Shown here piece by piece: positions 33,481-42,455 of a stretch of DNA of 64,000 nucleotides. The stretch comes from Natronoarchaeum philippinense (GTDB lineage Archaea; Halobacteriota; Halobacteria; Halobacteriales; Natronoarchaeaceae), in contig NZ_OBEJ01000002.1 of NCBI RefSeq assembly GCF_900215575.1, positions 1 through 64,000 of the forward strand. Reading direction: 5' to 3'. Both the position numbers and the translations under genes were made by a program. Every line of letters starts with the position of its first letter. Positions within the stretch are counted from its first letter, which is position 1. The notes below the pieces were generated by a model, which worked only from the letters and a program-made list of their open reading frames with translations, searched no databases and was not told where the DNA came from.

Positions 33481-33585
33481 GAGGCGCCACAGCGAGTCGA
33501 GACGTCTACCAACAGCCCTGTTCGTTTCGTCACAGCTAGTGTAGAAGCCGGACGTTAGCCGCCGCCCACGGCGTATAAGCGCACA

Positions 33586-34485
33586 ATGACAAAGGCAATG
33601 GGTCAGGTACGCTCGGCCATGTTCGAACGTCGGCCGTCGCTAGAGCGTCCCGACGCTATCGACCCGGGGTCGATGGCAGCTCGTACGTATCGTGACGTAC
33701 GAGTCGTCGGCAACAGAGCGGTGATGACGGCGCGGCGCCAACTCCGGTCGTCGGACGTCGACGCCGTTCCCGAGTCGGCACTGGACGCCGTCTTCGAGCA
33801 GTACGATGAGCACCCGACGGTGTTCGTCCACGTCGGGCTCAGCGATGTCAAATCGGCGTTCAACTGCGATCCATACGAGTTCCTTCGCGATAGGCTCGAC
33901 GCGCACTTCGAGAACGTTCTCGTTCAGGGCTTTACCCCGTCGTTTCGCAACCCCGACGGCCGCGTGTATCACAAGAACTACTCGGTCCCGAAATACGGAA
34001 CCTTTTCGACGCTGTTTCTGGACGACTGTGACTATCGGACCGACGACGCGACGAACTCGATTCTCGTCCGCGGGGACTACCGATTCGAGGACTGCGACCA
34101 TCATGACACGTGGTCACCCGATGGTTGTTTCGGCGCGCTCGATCGGGACAACGTACTGATTCTTGACGTTGGCACGAACTGGATTCGGGCGGCGCAGATC
34201 CACTATCTCGAAGTGTTGCTCGACGTTCCCTACGTGACGACCACCGACTACGAGGGCATCATTTACTACGACGATTCGACCCACGAGTCCGTCACCCAGC
34301 GATCCCACGAGTACGAGCGCCCGATCACGTGGAACCGGGCGAAGATCAAAGACGACCTCCAGCAAGATGGCGTCCTCGAACATCACGAACTGAACGGACT
34401 GGATCTGTTCGCGTTCGAGGCGCGCGAACTGCGCCACGCACTGGCTCCCCGTATCGAAGACGATCCGCACTATCTCGTGACGTAA
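33586..34485 (+). CDS. AAC(3)-fold acetyltransferase-like protein
   Basis: The 299-residue protein follows the aminoglycoside 3-N-acetyltransferase (PF02522-type) plan. It has a start strand TVFVHVGLSDVKSAF, the block VLVQGFTPSFRNPDGRVY, a KYGTFSTLF region and DDATNSILVRGDY. Next comes a SPDGCFGAL segment, then LDVGTNWIRAAQIHYLEVLLDVPY. In archaea such proteins are likely to acetylate an amino sugar or another amine in glycan metabolism rather than a drug. Family placement is by motif memory; the activity is inference. Confidence 0.65.
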   Translation: MTKAMGQVRSAMFERRPSLERPDAIDPGSMAARTYRDVRVVGNRAVMTARRQLRSSDVDAVPESALDAVFEQYDEHPTVFVHVGLSDVKSAFNCDPYEFLRDRLDAHFENVLVQGFTPSFRNPDGRVYHKNYSVPKYGTFSTLFLDDCDYRTDDATNSILVRGDYRFEDCDHHDTWSPDGCFGALDRDNVLILDVGTNWIRAAQIHYLEVLLDVPYVTTTDYEGIIYYDDSTHESVTQRSHEYERPITWNRAKIKDDLQQDGVLEHHELNGLDLFAFEARELRHALAPRIEDDPHYLVT

Positions 34486-34556
34486 GGCCCGCCCGCAGTA
34501 CGATTCGTCGCCTGCTACCTGCTCTCACGTACCGTCTCGTTTCCCAACGCTTTTGG

Positions 34557-34572
34557 CTGACTGGTTAGTCAG
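34557..34572. promoter_or_regulatory. Operator-like palindrome 1 before the MATE gene
   Basis: CTGACT-GGTT-AGTCAG is a perfect 6-base dyad with a 4-base spacer. It shares the core TGACT-N4-AGTCA with the second site 28 bases downstream. Confidence 0.6.
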
Positions 34573-34583
34573 TGTAGTTACGG

Positions 34584-34601
34584 ACTGACTGATGAGTCAG
34601 T
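34584..34601. promoter_or_regulatory. Operator-like palindrome 2 before the MATE gene
   Basis: ACTGACT-GATG-AGTCAGT is a perfect 7-base dyad with a 4-base spacer. Together with the site at 34557-34572 it suggests cooperative binding by a TetR/AcrR-like dimer. No such regulator gene is adjacent. Confidence 0.6.
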
Positions 34602-34701
34602 TAGTCGGGACACGAACGATGAGGTCGCTACACGAAACTCTCACGGACGAGCCCGGGGCGCGTCGCTCGCGTAGCGACGCCGACGCGAGGGGTGGACGGC
34701 G

Positions 34702-36204
34702 GTGAGTCTGCTCGACCGGTTGGGTGCGTTGTTCAAGAGCCGCGAGGAGTTCGATCTCACCGACGGCGAGATCGGGAAGCCGCTGTTTTACTTGTCGCTG
34801 CCGATCGTCGTGACGAACCTCCTCCAGACCGCCTACAACCTCGCCGATACGTTCTGGCTGGGACGCTACAGCACGGACGCGCTGGCGGCGATCGGCTTCG
34901 CGTTCCCGATGGTGTTCCTGCTGATCGCGCTGGGAATGGGGCTGTCGGTCGCCGGAAGCGTGCTGGTCGCCCAGCATATCGGCGCCGAGGAACGAGAGCG
35001 CGCGGAATACGCCGCCTCGCAGACTATTACGTTCTCGCTGCTGGCCGCCGTTGTACTCGGTGTAGCCGGCTACTTCCTCGTCGACGTGTTCCTCGAACTG
35101 CTGGGCGCGTCGGCGGACGTGCTCCCGCTTGCGACCAGCTACATGGAGGTCATCTCGCTCGGCCTCGTCTTCATGTTCGGCTTTTTCGTCTTTATCGCGC
35201 TGATGCGCGGCTCAGGTGACACGATCACGCCGATGCTGGTGATGTTCGGCTCGGTCGTGCTCAACATCGTCCTCGACCCGTTCCTCATCTTCGGCTTCGA
35301 GGGGAACCCGCTGTTTACGATGCTGGGCCTCGGCGGCCTGCAGGCCGACCTGCTCGCGCTGACCGGCTACACGGGATCGGGTATCCAAGGCGCCGCCATC
35401 GCAACGGTGTTCTCCCGCGCGCTGGCGCTTGTCGTCGGGCTCGCGATCATGTTCAGCGGGCGCCGGGGTATCGAGATCAATCTCTCGCAGATGTGGCCTA
35501 ACGTCGGGTACATTCCCAAACTGCTTCGCATCGGCGTCCCGGCGTCGATCGAAGGGACCGGCCGCGCGCTCTCGATCAACCTCCTGCTGGTGATCGTGGC
35601 GATGTTTTCGGACCCGGTGATCGCGGCCTACAGCATCGGGACGCGGGTGTTCTCGGTGATCTTCCTGCCGGCGATCGCGGTCGCCCGCGGCGTCGAGACG
35701 ATGACCGGCCAGAACATCGGCGCCGGCAAGCCCGATCGGGCCGAGACGGCTGCCGGACTAGCCGCAAAGACGCTGTTTGGCATTCTGGCGGCCGTCGGCG
35801 TCCTCGTGTTCTTCGTGCCCGAGCCGATCATCTCGGTGTTCGTCGGCGCCGATCAGGCAAACGCCGATCGGGTCGTCGAAGTGGGCGCCCAGTTCCTCCG
35901 CTACGTCGCGCTCTCCTTTGGCTTCATCGGCGTCATGCGGGCCTACACGGGGAGCTTCCGCGGCGCCGGAAAGACGATGACCGCCGCCACCATCTCCGTG
36001 TTGATGCTCGGCGGAATCCGCCTGCCCGTCGCTTGGATCGGCGCGAATCTGATGGGGCCGTCTGGCATCTGGCTCGCCTTCGCGGTCTCGAACACCGTCG
36101 GCGCGCTCGTCGCGTACGCGTGGTACAAGCGCGGCGGCTGGCGCGACGCCGACGTTACCGACGACGGCGCCACTCCCGGCGCGGCGGCAGCGGGCGACGA
36201 CTGA
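34702..36204 (+). CDS. MATE family multidrug exporter (second)
   Basis: This 500-residue, roughly 12-span protein has the MATE motifs LPIVVTNLLQTAYNLADTFWLG, MRGSGDTITPMLVMF and FRGAGKTM. It is a distant paralogue of the exporter at 21193-22611. The GTG start at 34702 is about 100 bases after twin palindromes, so expression is probably repressor-controlled, a common arrangement for drug exporters. Confidence 0.92.
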   Translation: MSLLDRLGALFKSREEFDLTDGEIGKPLFYLSLPIVVTNLLQTAYNLADTFWLGRYSTDALAAIGFAFPMVFLLIALGMGLSVAGSVLVAQHIGAEERERAEYAASQTITFSLLAAVVLGVAGYFLVDVFLELLGASADVLPLATSYMEVISLGLVFMFGFFVFIALMRGSGDTITPMLVMFGSVVLNIVLDPFLIFGFEGNPLFTMLGLGGLQADLLALTGYTGSGIQGAAIATVFSRALALVVGLAIMFSGRRGIEINLSQMWPNVGYIPKLLRIGVPASIEGTGRALSINLLLVIVAMFSDPVIAAYSIGTRVFSVIFLPAIAVARGVETMTGQNIGAGKPDRAETAAGLAAKTLFGILAAVGVLVFFVPEPIISVFVGADQANADRVVEVGAQFLRYVALSFGFIGVMRAYTGSFRGAGKTMTAATISVLMLGGIRLPVAWIGANLMGPSGIWLAFAVSNTVGALVAYAWYKRGGWRDADVTDDGATPGAAAAGDD

Positions 36205-36243
36205 GTCGAAACCGATTCTATCCCGCAGGTCGAACCCCTGTTC

Positions 36244-36549
36244 GTGAAGCGCGCTTCGCTCGATTTCGACCGCTACTTCGAGGTCGTCCTCGAAACCGAC
36301 GACGCCCAGGCCGCCGAGATGACAGTCGAACCGGGCCGCACCGTCGGCGGCCCCGACAACCGCCACCCCGACAGCGACCAGTGGCTGTTCGTCGCCGCGG
36401 GCACCGCACTCGTGACCGTCGAGGACGAAGAGAGCCGCGTCGCGGCCGGCGACCTGCTCTGCATCGAAGCCGGCGAAGGCCACGAGATCACCAACGACGG
36501 CGACGAGCCGTTCGAGACGGTCAACCTCTACGTTCCGCCCCGTTCCTGA
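36244..36549 (+). CDS. Cupin-domain protein
   Basis: The 101-residue single-cupin protein has the metal-ligand region HPDSDQWLFVAAGTALVTV and the second cupin motif GDLLCIEAGEGHEI. Substrate is unknown. GTG 36244 is the only start before the fold; the gene follows the MATE gene after 39 bases. Confidence 0.75.
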   Translation: MKRASLDFDRYFEVVLETDDAQAAEMTVEPGRTVGGPDNRHPDSDQWLFVAAGTALVTVEDEESRVAAGDLLCIEAGEGHEITNDGDEPFETVNLYVPPRS

Positions 36550-36636
36550 GGGCAGTCCGTTCCTGCTGCGATCGCCGACCGTGATCGTCTGTCCGAACCC
36601 GACACGTCCTTAGTGCCGCCCCGCTTCGTGCCCGAC

Positions 36637-37524
36637 ATGAACGAGGAGCGAGCAGACGCCGCGGTCGACGCCGTCGTCCTCGACGTCGACGGCGTGCTGG
36701 TCGACGTTGCGGACTCGTACCGCCGGGCGATCGTCGAGTCGGTCGACGTAGTGTACGGCGAGACGATCCCGAAGGCGGCGATACAGCAGTTCAAGGACGC
36801 CGGCGGGTTCAACAACGACTGGGAGCTGACCGACGCGGCCGCGCTGTACGTGCTGGCCGCCCGCGAGGGGTACGACCGCGACATCGAGGCGTTCACCGAC
36901 GCCATCGCCGACCGCGGCGGCGGGCTCGACGCCGCCGAAGCCGTGGTGCGGGACGCTCTCGACGCCGACGACTGGGGCGTCGTGGCAGAGCGCTGGACCC
37001 CCGACCGACTGCGCGACGTGTTCCAGCAACTCTACCTCGGCAGCGACCTCTACCGCGAACTGGAGGACAGAACGCCCGACGGCGACGCGTCTGGCTATAT
37101 TAATGACGAGCCGGTGTTGCTCGACGACGCCACACGCGAGGCGCTCGTTTCGGAGTTCGATATCGGCGTCGTCACCGGCCGGCCCGCCGCGGAGGCCGAC
37201 ATCGCCCTCGACCGTGTCGGACTGGCGATTCCCGACGAACACCGGTTCACGATGGACGACTGGGAAGAGGGCAAGCCCCACCCGAAGGCGCTGACGACGC
37301 TGGCCGAGCGCTTCGACGCCGAGACGGTCGCGTTCGTCGGCGACACGCTCGACGACGTTCGGACGGCGGTCAACGCCGACGAGGCCGACCCCGACCGCGA
37401 GTATCTCGGCGTCGGCGTCCTGACCGGCGGGCTCACCGGCGATGCGGGACGGCAAAAGTACGAGGACGCCGGCGCGACGGCCGTTCTGCCCTCGATTAAC
37501 GATCTGCCCGACTGGCTGGCGTAG
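36637..37524 (+). CDS. HAD-superfamily phosphatase (TIGR01548-like)
   Basis: The 295-residue protein has HAD motif I ([11 protein letters not shown]), motif II (GVVTGRP) and motif III/IV ([18 protein letters not shown]). The long helical cap between motifs I and II and the overall length fit the TIGR01548 group known from haloarchaea. The substrate is unknown. ATG 36637 is preferred to 36613. Confidence 0.85.
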   Translation: MNEERADAAVDAVVLDVDGVLVDVADSYRRAIVESVDVVYGETIPKAAIQQFKDAGGFNNDWELTDAAALYVLAAREGYDRDIEAFTDAIADRGGGLDAAEAVVRDALDADDWGVVAERWTPDRLRDVFQQLYLGSDLYRELEDRTPDGDASGYINDEPVLLDDATREALVSEFDIGVVTGRPAAEADIALDRVGLAIPDEHRFTMDDWEEGKPHPKALTTLAERFDAETVAFVGDTLDDVRTAVNADEADPDREYLGVGVLTGGLTGDAGRQKYEDAGATAVLPSINDLPDWLA

Positions 37525-37623
37525 CGCCGCTCCCGACGGGGACAGCCGACTCGGCGCCGAGCGGGCGACGCCAGTCGTTGCCGGTCACGGAACCCTTTTT
37601 GTGCGCTCGGCTAACTCACGAGT

Positions 37624-38292
37624 ATGCGAATTGCACTACTCGGCGGAACCGGCGATATCGGGCAGGGGCTCGCGCTGCGATGGGCCTACGACACCAACCA
37701 CGAGGTCCTGATCGGCTCCCGGGACCCCGAGAAGGCCCGAACGATGGCCGAGGAGTACGAGACCGAACTCGACAGCCGCGGCGTCGAGACCGCGATCAAC
37801 GGCTTCGAGAACGCGATGGCGGCCGACCGCGCCGACGTGGTCGTGCTGGCGGTGCCGCCGTACCACGTCTCGGATACGGTCGAGTCGATTGCCGACCGAC
37901 TCGACGACGACACCATCCTCGTCTCGCCCGCCGTCGGCATGAAAAGCGACGAGTCCGGGCTCCACTACCACAAACCCGGCGCCGGCAGCGTCGCCGCCGT
38001 CGCCGCTGAAGCCGCTCCCGACGACGTACCGGTGATCGGCGCGTTCCAGAACCTCTCGGCGGACCGGCTGGCGAATCTCGACGTTACCTTCGACATCGAC
38101 ACCCTCGTCGTGGGCGACGACGCCGACGCCAAAGAGACGGTGACGATGCTCGCCGAAGGGATCGAGGGGCTTCGCGCGCTGGACGCCGGCCCGCTCGACA
38201 ACGCCGCCGAAGTCGAGAGCGTGACGCCGTTGGTGATCAACATCGCCCGGTACAACGACGGGATGCACGACGTTGGCGTCAAGTTCCGCTGA
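37624..38292 (+). CDS. npdG: F420H2:NADP oxidoreductase
   Basis: The 222-residue protein opens with the NADP loop LLGGTGDIGQGLALRWA. It has VLAVPPYHVSDTV and the conserved LVSPAVGMK and IGAFQNLSADRL segments of NpdG. It exchanges hydride between coenzyme F420 and NADP. The pyridoxamine-oxidase-fold protein at 46685 may be another user of a flavin or F420 cofactor. Confidence 0.9.
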   Translation: MRIALLGGTGDIGQGLALRWAYDTNHEVLIGSRDPEKARTMAEEYETELDSRGVETAINGFENAMAADRADVVVLAVPPYHVSDTVESIADRLDDDTILVSPAVGMKSDESGLHYHKPGAGSVAAVAAEAAPDDVPVIGAFQNLSADRLANLDVTFDIDTLVVGDDADAKETVTMLAEGIEGLRALDAGPLDNAAEVESVTPLVINIARYNDGMHDVGVKFR

Positions 38293-38351
38293 CACGCGGC
38301 GCTATCGCTGACGGCGCTGTGTGTGAGAAAATCGGTTGCTACGAAACGAAC

Positions 38352-38621
38352 TTAGGCGCCGGCCTGATCGAGCGCGCTCTCGATGTCGTCGCGCTGCGTG
38401 ACGCCGACGAATCGCTCGACGATGCCGTCCTCGTTCTCGATGATCAGCGTCGGGAGCGAGCGAACCTGATACTCGTTTGCAACGTCCTGTTCCTCGTCGA
38501 CGTTGACCTTCTCGATCTCGAAGCTGTCGCCGCGGTCCTTCTCGATCTCCTCGAGGATCGGATCTTGGGTCTTGCACGGCCCACACCAGTCAGCGTAGAA
38601 GTCCTTCAGCGTTACAGTCAT
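38352..38621 (-). CDS. Thioredoxin
   Basis: The 89-residue protein has the active-site WCGPC (Cys13, Cys16) right after a short start, and the cis-proline motif RSLPTLII. It reduces protein disulfides in the cytoplasm. It is slightly shorter than E. coli thioredoxin because it lacks the first strand. ATG 38621 gives the normal haloarchaeal start. Confidence 0.88.
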   Translation of the reverse strand: MTVTLKDFYADWCGPCKTQDPILEEIEKDRGDSFEIEKVNVDEEQDVANEYQVRSLPTLIIENEDGIVERFVGVTQRDDIESALDQAGA

Positions 38622-38757
38622 GCTGCTATCGGTTACTGTTCCTCGTCGGTCGCGCATAAGGGTTTCCCACTCTTGTACTCACGACGCGAAAGCGACCTCT
38701 CGACGGGCCGAGCGATCGGTCGAAAGGTTTACCGCCCCGCGACCCGCACCGTCGCGT

Positions 38758-38934
38758 ATGAGCAGCGGCCAGAACTCCGGCGGCCTGATGTCCAGTGCGG
38801 GACTGGTACGGTACTTCGACAACGAGGACCGCAACGCGATCAAGATGGACCCCAAGACGGTCGTCGTCTTTGCGGTACTGCTTGGCATCGCGGTGCAGGC
38901 GATGTCGGTCGCCCTGTACGGCATTCAGGTCTGA
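38758..38934 (+). CDS. secG: Preprotein translocase subunit Sec61-beta (SecG)
   Basis: This 58-residue protein has a Gly/Ser-rich cytoplasmic start and the archaeal Sec61-beta motif [21 protein letters not shown] single C-terminal membrane span follows ([19 protein letters not shown]). It is the small third subunit of the Sec channel. Confidence 0.93.
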   Translation: MSSGQNSGGLMSSAGLVRYFDNEDRNAIKMDPKTVVVFAVLLGIAVQAMSVALYGIQV

Positions 38935-39102
38935 GGCATCGCGCCATTTTCTCTATCCCGCTCGACCGACCAGCGGCGGCGTCGTGACGCCGAAGCGGCA
39001 TCACGGCGCCGCCCCGTCCTCGCCGTGATCCTGCCCCGATGATCACGATCTGACCGCCTCGATGACGCGGGGTTTTTGCGCGACTGGTCCCTACCCCGAC
39101 CG

Positions 39103-39702
39103 ATGACACTCACTGCAGGCGTCGTCGCCGTTCAGGGCGACGTCAGCGAACACGCCGCGGCGATCGAGCGCGCGGCCGACGCGGTCGGCGAGGACGTGGC
39201 GATCCGTGAGGTACGCGAGGCGGGCCTCGTGCCCGACTGTGACGTTCTCGCGCTGCCGGGCGGCGAGTCGACGACGATCTCCCGGCTGCTCGCCCAGTCG
39301 GGGATCGACGAAGAAATCCGGGAGCACGTCGCGGCGGGCAAGCCCGTGCTTGCGACCTGCGCGGGGCTGATCGTTGCCTCGACCGACGCTCGCGACGACC
39401 GGGTCGACACGCTCGACGTGCTCGACGTGTCCGTCGAACGCAACGCCTTCGGCCGCCAGAAGGACAGCTTCGAGGCCTCGCTCTCGGTCGATGGGCTCGA
39501 CGAGCCGTACCCGGCGGTGTTCATCCGCGCGCCCGCTATCGACGAGGTCGACGACGGCGTCGAGGTGCTGGCGACCGTCGAGGGCCGGCCGGTCGCGGTC
39601 CGCGAGGGTCCAGTCGTCGGTCTTTCCTTCCATCCCGAACTGACGAACGACGACCGTCTCCACCGGCTTGCGCTGTTCGACGCGCTCGCGGCGGCCACGT
39701 GA
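39103..39702 (+). CDS. pdxT: Pyridoxal 5'-phosphate synthase glutaminase subunit
   Basis: The 199-residue protein is a class I glutaminase with GVVAVQGDVSEHAAAI, LPGGESTTISRLL, the nucleophile motif LATCAGLI and SFHPELTNDDRLH. It supplies ammonia to PdxS for vitamin B6 synthesis. PdxS is not in the window. ATG 39103 gives the standard start. Confidence 0.95.
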   Translation: MTLTAGVVAVQGDVSEHAAAIERAADAVGEDVAIREVREAGLVPDCDVLALPGGESTTISRLLAQSGIDEEIREHVAAGKPVLATCAGLIVASTDARDDRVDTLDVLDVSVERNAFGRQKDSFEASLSVDGLDEPYPAVFIRAPAIDEVDDGVEVLATVEGRPVAVREGPVVGLSFHPELTNDDRLHRLALFDALAAAT

Positions 39703-39769
39703 CGCCCGGACCGACCGCGGGCGGCGCCCGGAGCATGCACTTTTCTCTCTGGCGCCCGTGCCCCACGGT

Positions 39770-40219
39770 ATGAAGGCGACTATCGACGCCGTCCGGGTCG
39801 CCGGCACCGAGCAGGGGCCGGTCGCCGTCGTCGTCCTAGCGGTCGAGGCCGAGAGCGACGTGTTGCCGATCTTCATCGGCTTCGAGGAAGCCGCCAGCAT
39901 CGCTCGCGGACTGGATGCCGAGGACATCGGCCGGCCGCTGACCCACGACCTCCTGCTCGACGTAGTGGAGGAGTTGGGCGGGCGCGTGACTCGCGTCGTC
40001 GTCGGAGACGTTGCGGACGGCACGTACATCGCCGATCTTCACATCGACACCCCGCGAGGCAAAGCCGTCGTCGACGCCCGCCCCAGCGACTCGCTGGCGC
40101 TGGCGGCCCGCACCAACGCCGCCGTCGAGGTCGACCGGTCGGTGTTCGAGGCCGGCGCCCAGCCCGCCGCCGAGTTCGCCGATCTGGACGAAATTCAGGA
40201 CGTTGCGGAACTCGCCTGA
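39770..40219 (+). CDS. Bifunctional nuclease-domain protein (DUF151)
   Basis: The 149-residue protein has the DUF151 pattern: VVLAVEAESDVLPIFIGFEEA, RPLTHDLLLDVVEELGG and VDARPSDSLALAARTNA. Homologues in plants and bacteria have reported nuclease activity; the archaeal role is unproven. hisE follows 45 bases downstream. Confidence 0.85.
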   Translation: MKATIDAVRVAGTEQGPVAVVVLAVEAESDVLPIFIGFEEAASIARGLDAEDIGRPLTHDLLLDVVEELGGRVTRVVVGDVADGTYIADLHIDTPRGKAVVDARPSDSLALAARTNAAVEVDRSVFEAGAQPAAEFADLDEIQDVAELA

Positions 40220-40264
40220 GTCGAGACCAGCCGCCTTTTTACCGGCCGACGCGTCCGTTCGGGC

Positions 40265-40573
40265 ATGACCGACGACGCCGCCGATCCGGGCGCCGACGTG
40301 CTCGACGAACTGTTCGCCGTGATCGAGGAGCGCAAAGAGACCCTGCCGGAGGATTCCTACACGGCGTCGCTGTTCGACCACGAGAAAGGCGATAACGCCG
40401 TCTTAGAGAAGCTCGGCGAGGAGTCGACCGAGATCGTGCTGGCCGCGAAAGACGACGACCGCGAGGAGCTGGCCCACGAGAGCGCCGACTTCGTCTACCA
40501 CCTGCTGGTCCTGCTGGCGATGAAAGACATGGATCTGGCAGACCTGCGAGCCGAACTCGCCGAGCGGCGGTAG
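40265..40573 (+). CDS. hisE: Phosphoribosyl-ATP pyrophosphatase
   Basis: The 102-residue all-helical protein has the MazG-like metal motif EESTEIVLAAKDDD and ESADFVYHLLVLLA. It hydrolyses phosphoribosyl-ATP in the second step of histidine synthesis. It is separate from hisH, consistent with dispersed his genes. Confidence 0.93.
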   Translation: MTDDAADPGADVLDELFAVIEERKETLPEDSYTASLFDHEKGDNAVLEKLGEESTEIVLAAKDDDREELAHESADFVYHLLVLLAMKDMDLADLRAELAERR

Positions 40574-40618
40574 GGACGCCGACGACGCGGCGGCGTCACG
40601 CCGCCGGGCGCTCACCAG

Positions 40619-40993
40619 CTACTCGCCCGCCACCGCCGCGCCGATCGCTCCGGCGAGGGCGCTTTCGAGGGCGACGATCATCGAGAACGCGACGACGGCG
40701 AGCCCGAGCGCCAGCCCGCCCAGCGACCCGATAGCGGCGCCGACGGGCCCGCCGACGAAGCCGACCACTGTCAGCCCGACGACCAACACGAGTGCGGCGA
40801 CGATGCCGCCGAGACTCCCCGCCAGCAGGCCGTGCCACGCGCCCGAGCCGAGGCTTCCCCCGGCCATGTACCCGGCGACGAACCCGCCGACCAGCCCCGC
40901 CGTGAGCTGTCCGAGGCCGGGCACGACGACACCGACCGCACCCAGTACGGTGATCACGAGAAAGCCGACGATCGCCGCGCGCCAATTTGTCAT
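40619..40993 (-). CDS. DUF5518-like membrane protein
   Basis: The 124-residue protein has four hydrophobic Gly/Ala/Val-rich segments starting at WRAAIVGFLVITVLG, with the glycine-rich turn GGFVAGYMAGGSLGSGAWHG. This matches a common haloarchaeal family I recall as DUF5518. Function is unknown. ATG 40993 begins the first span. Confidence 0.7.
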   Translation of the reverse strand: MTNWRAAIVGFLVITVLGAVGVVVPGLGQLTAGLVGGFVAGYMAGGSLGSGAWHGLLAGSLGGIVAALVLVVGLTVVGFVGGPVGAAIGSLGGLALGLAVVAFSMIVALESALAGAIGAAVAGE

Positions 40994-41064
40994 GCAGGCC
41001 GGTACGTTGCCGATGGGGAAAACACTGTTCCGAGTATCTGTAGGAGCGACAGCGGCGTCACCGC

Positions 41065-41325
41065 TTACTGCCCGGTGAGTTGTCGCCCTCTGGCGATGAC
41101 GTAGATCAGGACGATCCCGGCGCCGACCGCGAGCACGAACTGGGTGAGCAGGGTGAGAAGCACGCCTACGAGCCCACCCAAGGCCACAAAGCTGAGCACC
41201 ATCGGAACGAGCGCGACCGCCGCGAAGAGCCCGACGAGCTTTGCGAGCGGGACGGCTTCCGCGACGATCTGGTCGGTGTCGAGCGTGTTCGTCGAGGGAT
41301 CGACGAACGGAGGGCTTGCTGGCAT
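41065..41325 (-). CDS. Small two-span membrane protein
   Basis: The 86-residue protein has a polar Asp/Thr-rich start and two long hydrophobic spans (about 27-50 and 53-78), ending in Arg-Gly-Arg-Gln. No family is recognised. It precedes the DUF5518-like gene in the same direction with 71 bases between. Confidence 0.6.
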   Translation of the reverse strand: MPASPPFVDPSTNTLDTDQIVAEAVPLAKLVGLFAAVALVPMVLSFVALGGLVGVLLTLLTQFVLAVGAGIVLIYVIARGRQLTGQ

Positions 41326-41462
41326 CGCTCGTATAATTCCGCTCGGGCGACATATAGTGCAGGGATCAGCGGCATCCGGCGGCTTGTGAGGATCAGCGGC
41401 GTCCGGCGGCGTCCGAGCGCCGAAAGACGCTCTTTTTATAGCCAGCCACGCTAGATCGCGCT

Positions 41463-42455
41463 ATGATTTTCGAGGATCTTCCGACGACGCCCACGTCGGA
41501 GGAGCTGATCGACAAAGCGTTCTCGCGGGCGGCGCGCTCGGGCCGGTCGAAGCAGGGCCGGGAGGCCCAGGAGTCGATGACACAGACTGCGACGAACATT
41601 CTCTCGGACAACCTCCAGAACGTCGTCACGGAGTGGCCGGACTTCGAGACCGTCGACCCGTTCTACCGCGAACTGGCCGACGCCATCGTCGACGCCAGCG
41701 ACTACGGCGTCGACGCCGGCGGGATCGACGCCCTGCGCCAGAGCCTTTCGGAAGTAACGTGGGCCAGCCGTCAGACCCGCCAGATCGGCGAGGACGCCAT
41801 GGCGAAGATGCGCAAGGCCGACGAGGACCTCGCACGGAAGCACCGCAAGCAGGCGTTCGCCCGGATGGCCGACGTGGTCGAGGACGTATCCGAAAACCTC
41901 CTGCTGATCAACGAGGCGCGAAACGACCTGCGCGACCTGCCCGACATCCGCCCCGACGAGCCGGCGATCGTCGTCGCGGGCTACCCCAACGTCGGCAAGT
42001 CCAGTTTCGTCAACGATGTCACGCGAGCGCGCAACGAGACCGCCGAGTACCCCTTCACGACTAGGGGGATCGGCGTCGGCCACTTCGAGCGCGATCACGC
42101 CCGCTACCAGATCGTCGACACGCCCGGTCTGCTCGACCGGCCGCCGGAGGACCGCAACGAGATCGAGTCACAGGCCGTCTCAGCGCTGGAACATCTCGCT
42201 GATTGCGTGCTGGTCGTGCTCGACGCCAGCATGGACTGTGGCTACCCGATCGAGGTCCAGCTCGAACTGCGCGACGCCATCGCCGAGCAGTTCGCGGACG
42301 TTCCGGTCATCACGGTCTGTAACAAGTCCGATCGCTCGACCGACGTGGAGGCCGACCACTACATGAGCGTCGAGACGGGCGAGAACGTCGAGGCCGTGCT
42401 CGACGCCGCCGTCGAGGCCGTCGACTACGAGCCCGAACTGCCCTTCGAGGGGTAG
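41463..42455 (+). CDS. NOG1-type GTPase
   Basis: The 330-residue protein has a helical N-terminal domain (about 1-160) and a GTPase domain: G1 GYPNVGKSS, switch TAEYPFTTRG, G3 DTPGLLDRPP, G4 NKSD. NOG1 acts in large-subunit ribosome maturation. A T-rich TATA-like box (CTTTTTATAG at about 41430-41440) lies 25-30 bases before the start. Its last 31 bases overlap the convergent DUF389 gene. Confidence 0.92.
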   Translation: MIFEDLPTTPTSEELIDKAFSRAARSGRSKQGREAQESMTQTATNILSDNLQNVVTEWPDFETVDPFYRELADAIVDASDYGVDAGGIDALRQSLSEVTWASRQTRQIGEDAMAKMRKADEDLARKHRKQAFARMADVVEDVSENLLLINEARNDLRDLPDIRPDEPAIVVAGYPNVGKSSFVNDVTRARNETAEYPFTTRGIGVGHFERDHARYQIVDTPGLLDRPPEDRNEIESQAVSALEHLADCVLVVLDASMDCGYPIEVQLELRDAIAEQFADVPVITVCNKSDRSTDVEADHYMSVETGENVEAVLDAAVEAVDYEPELPFEG

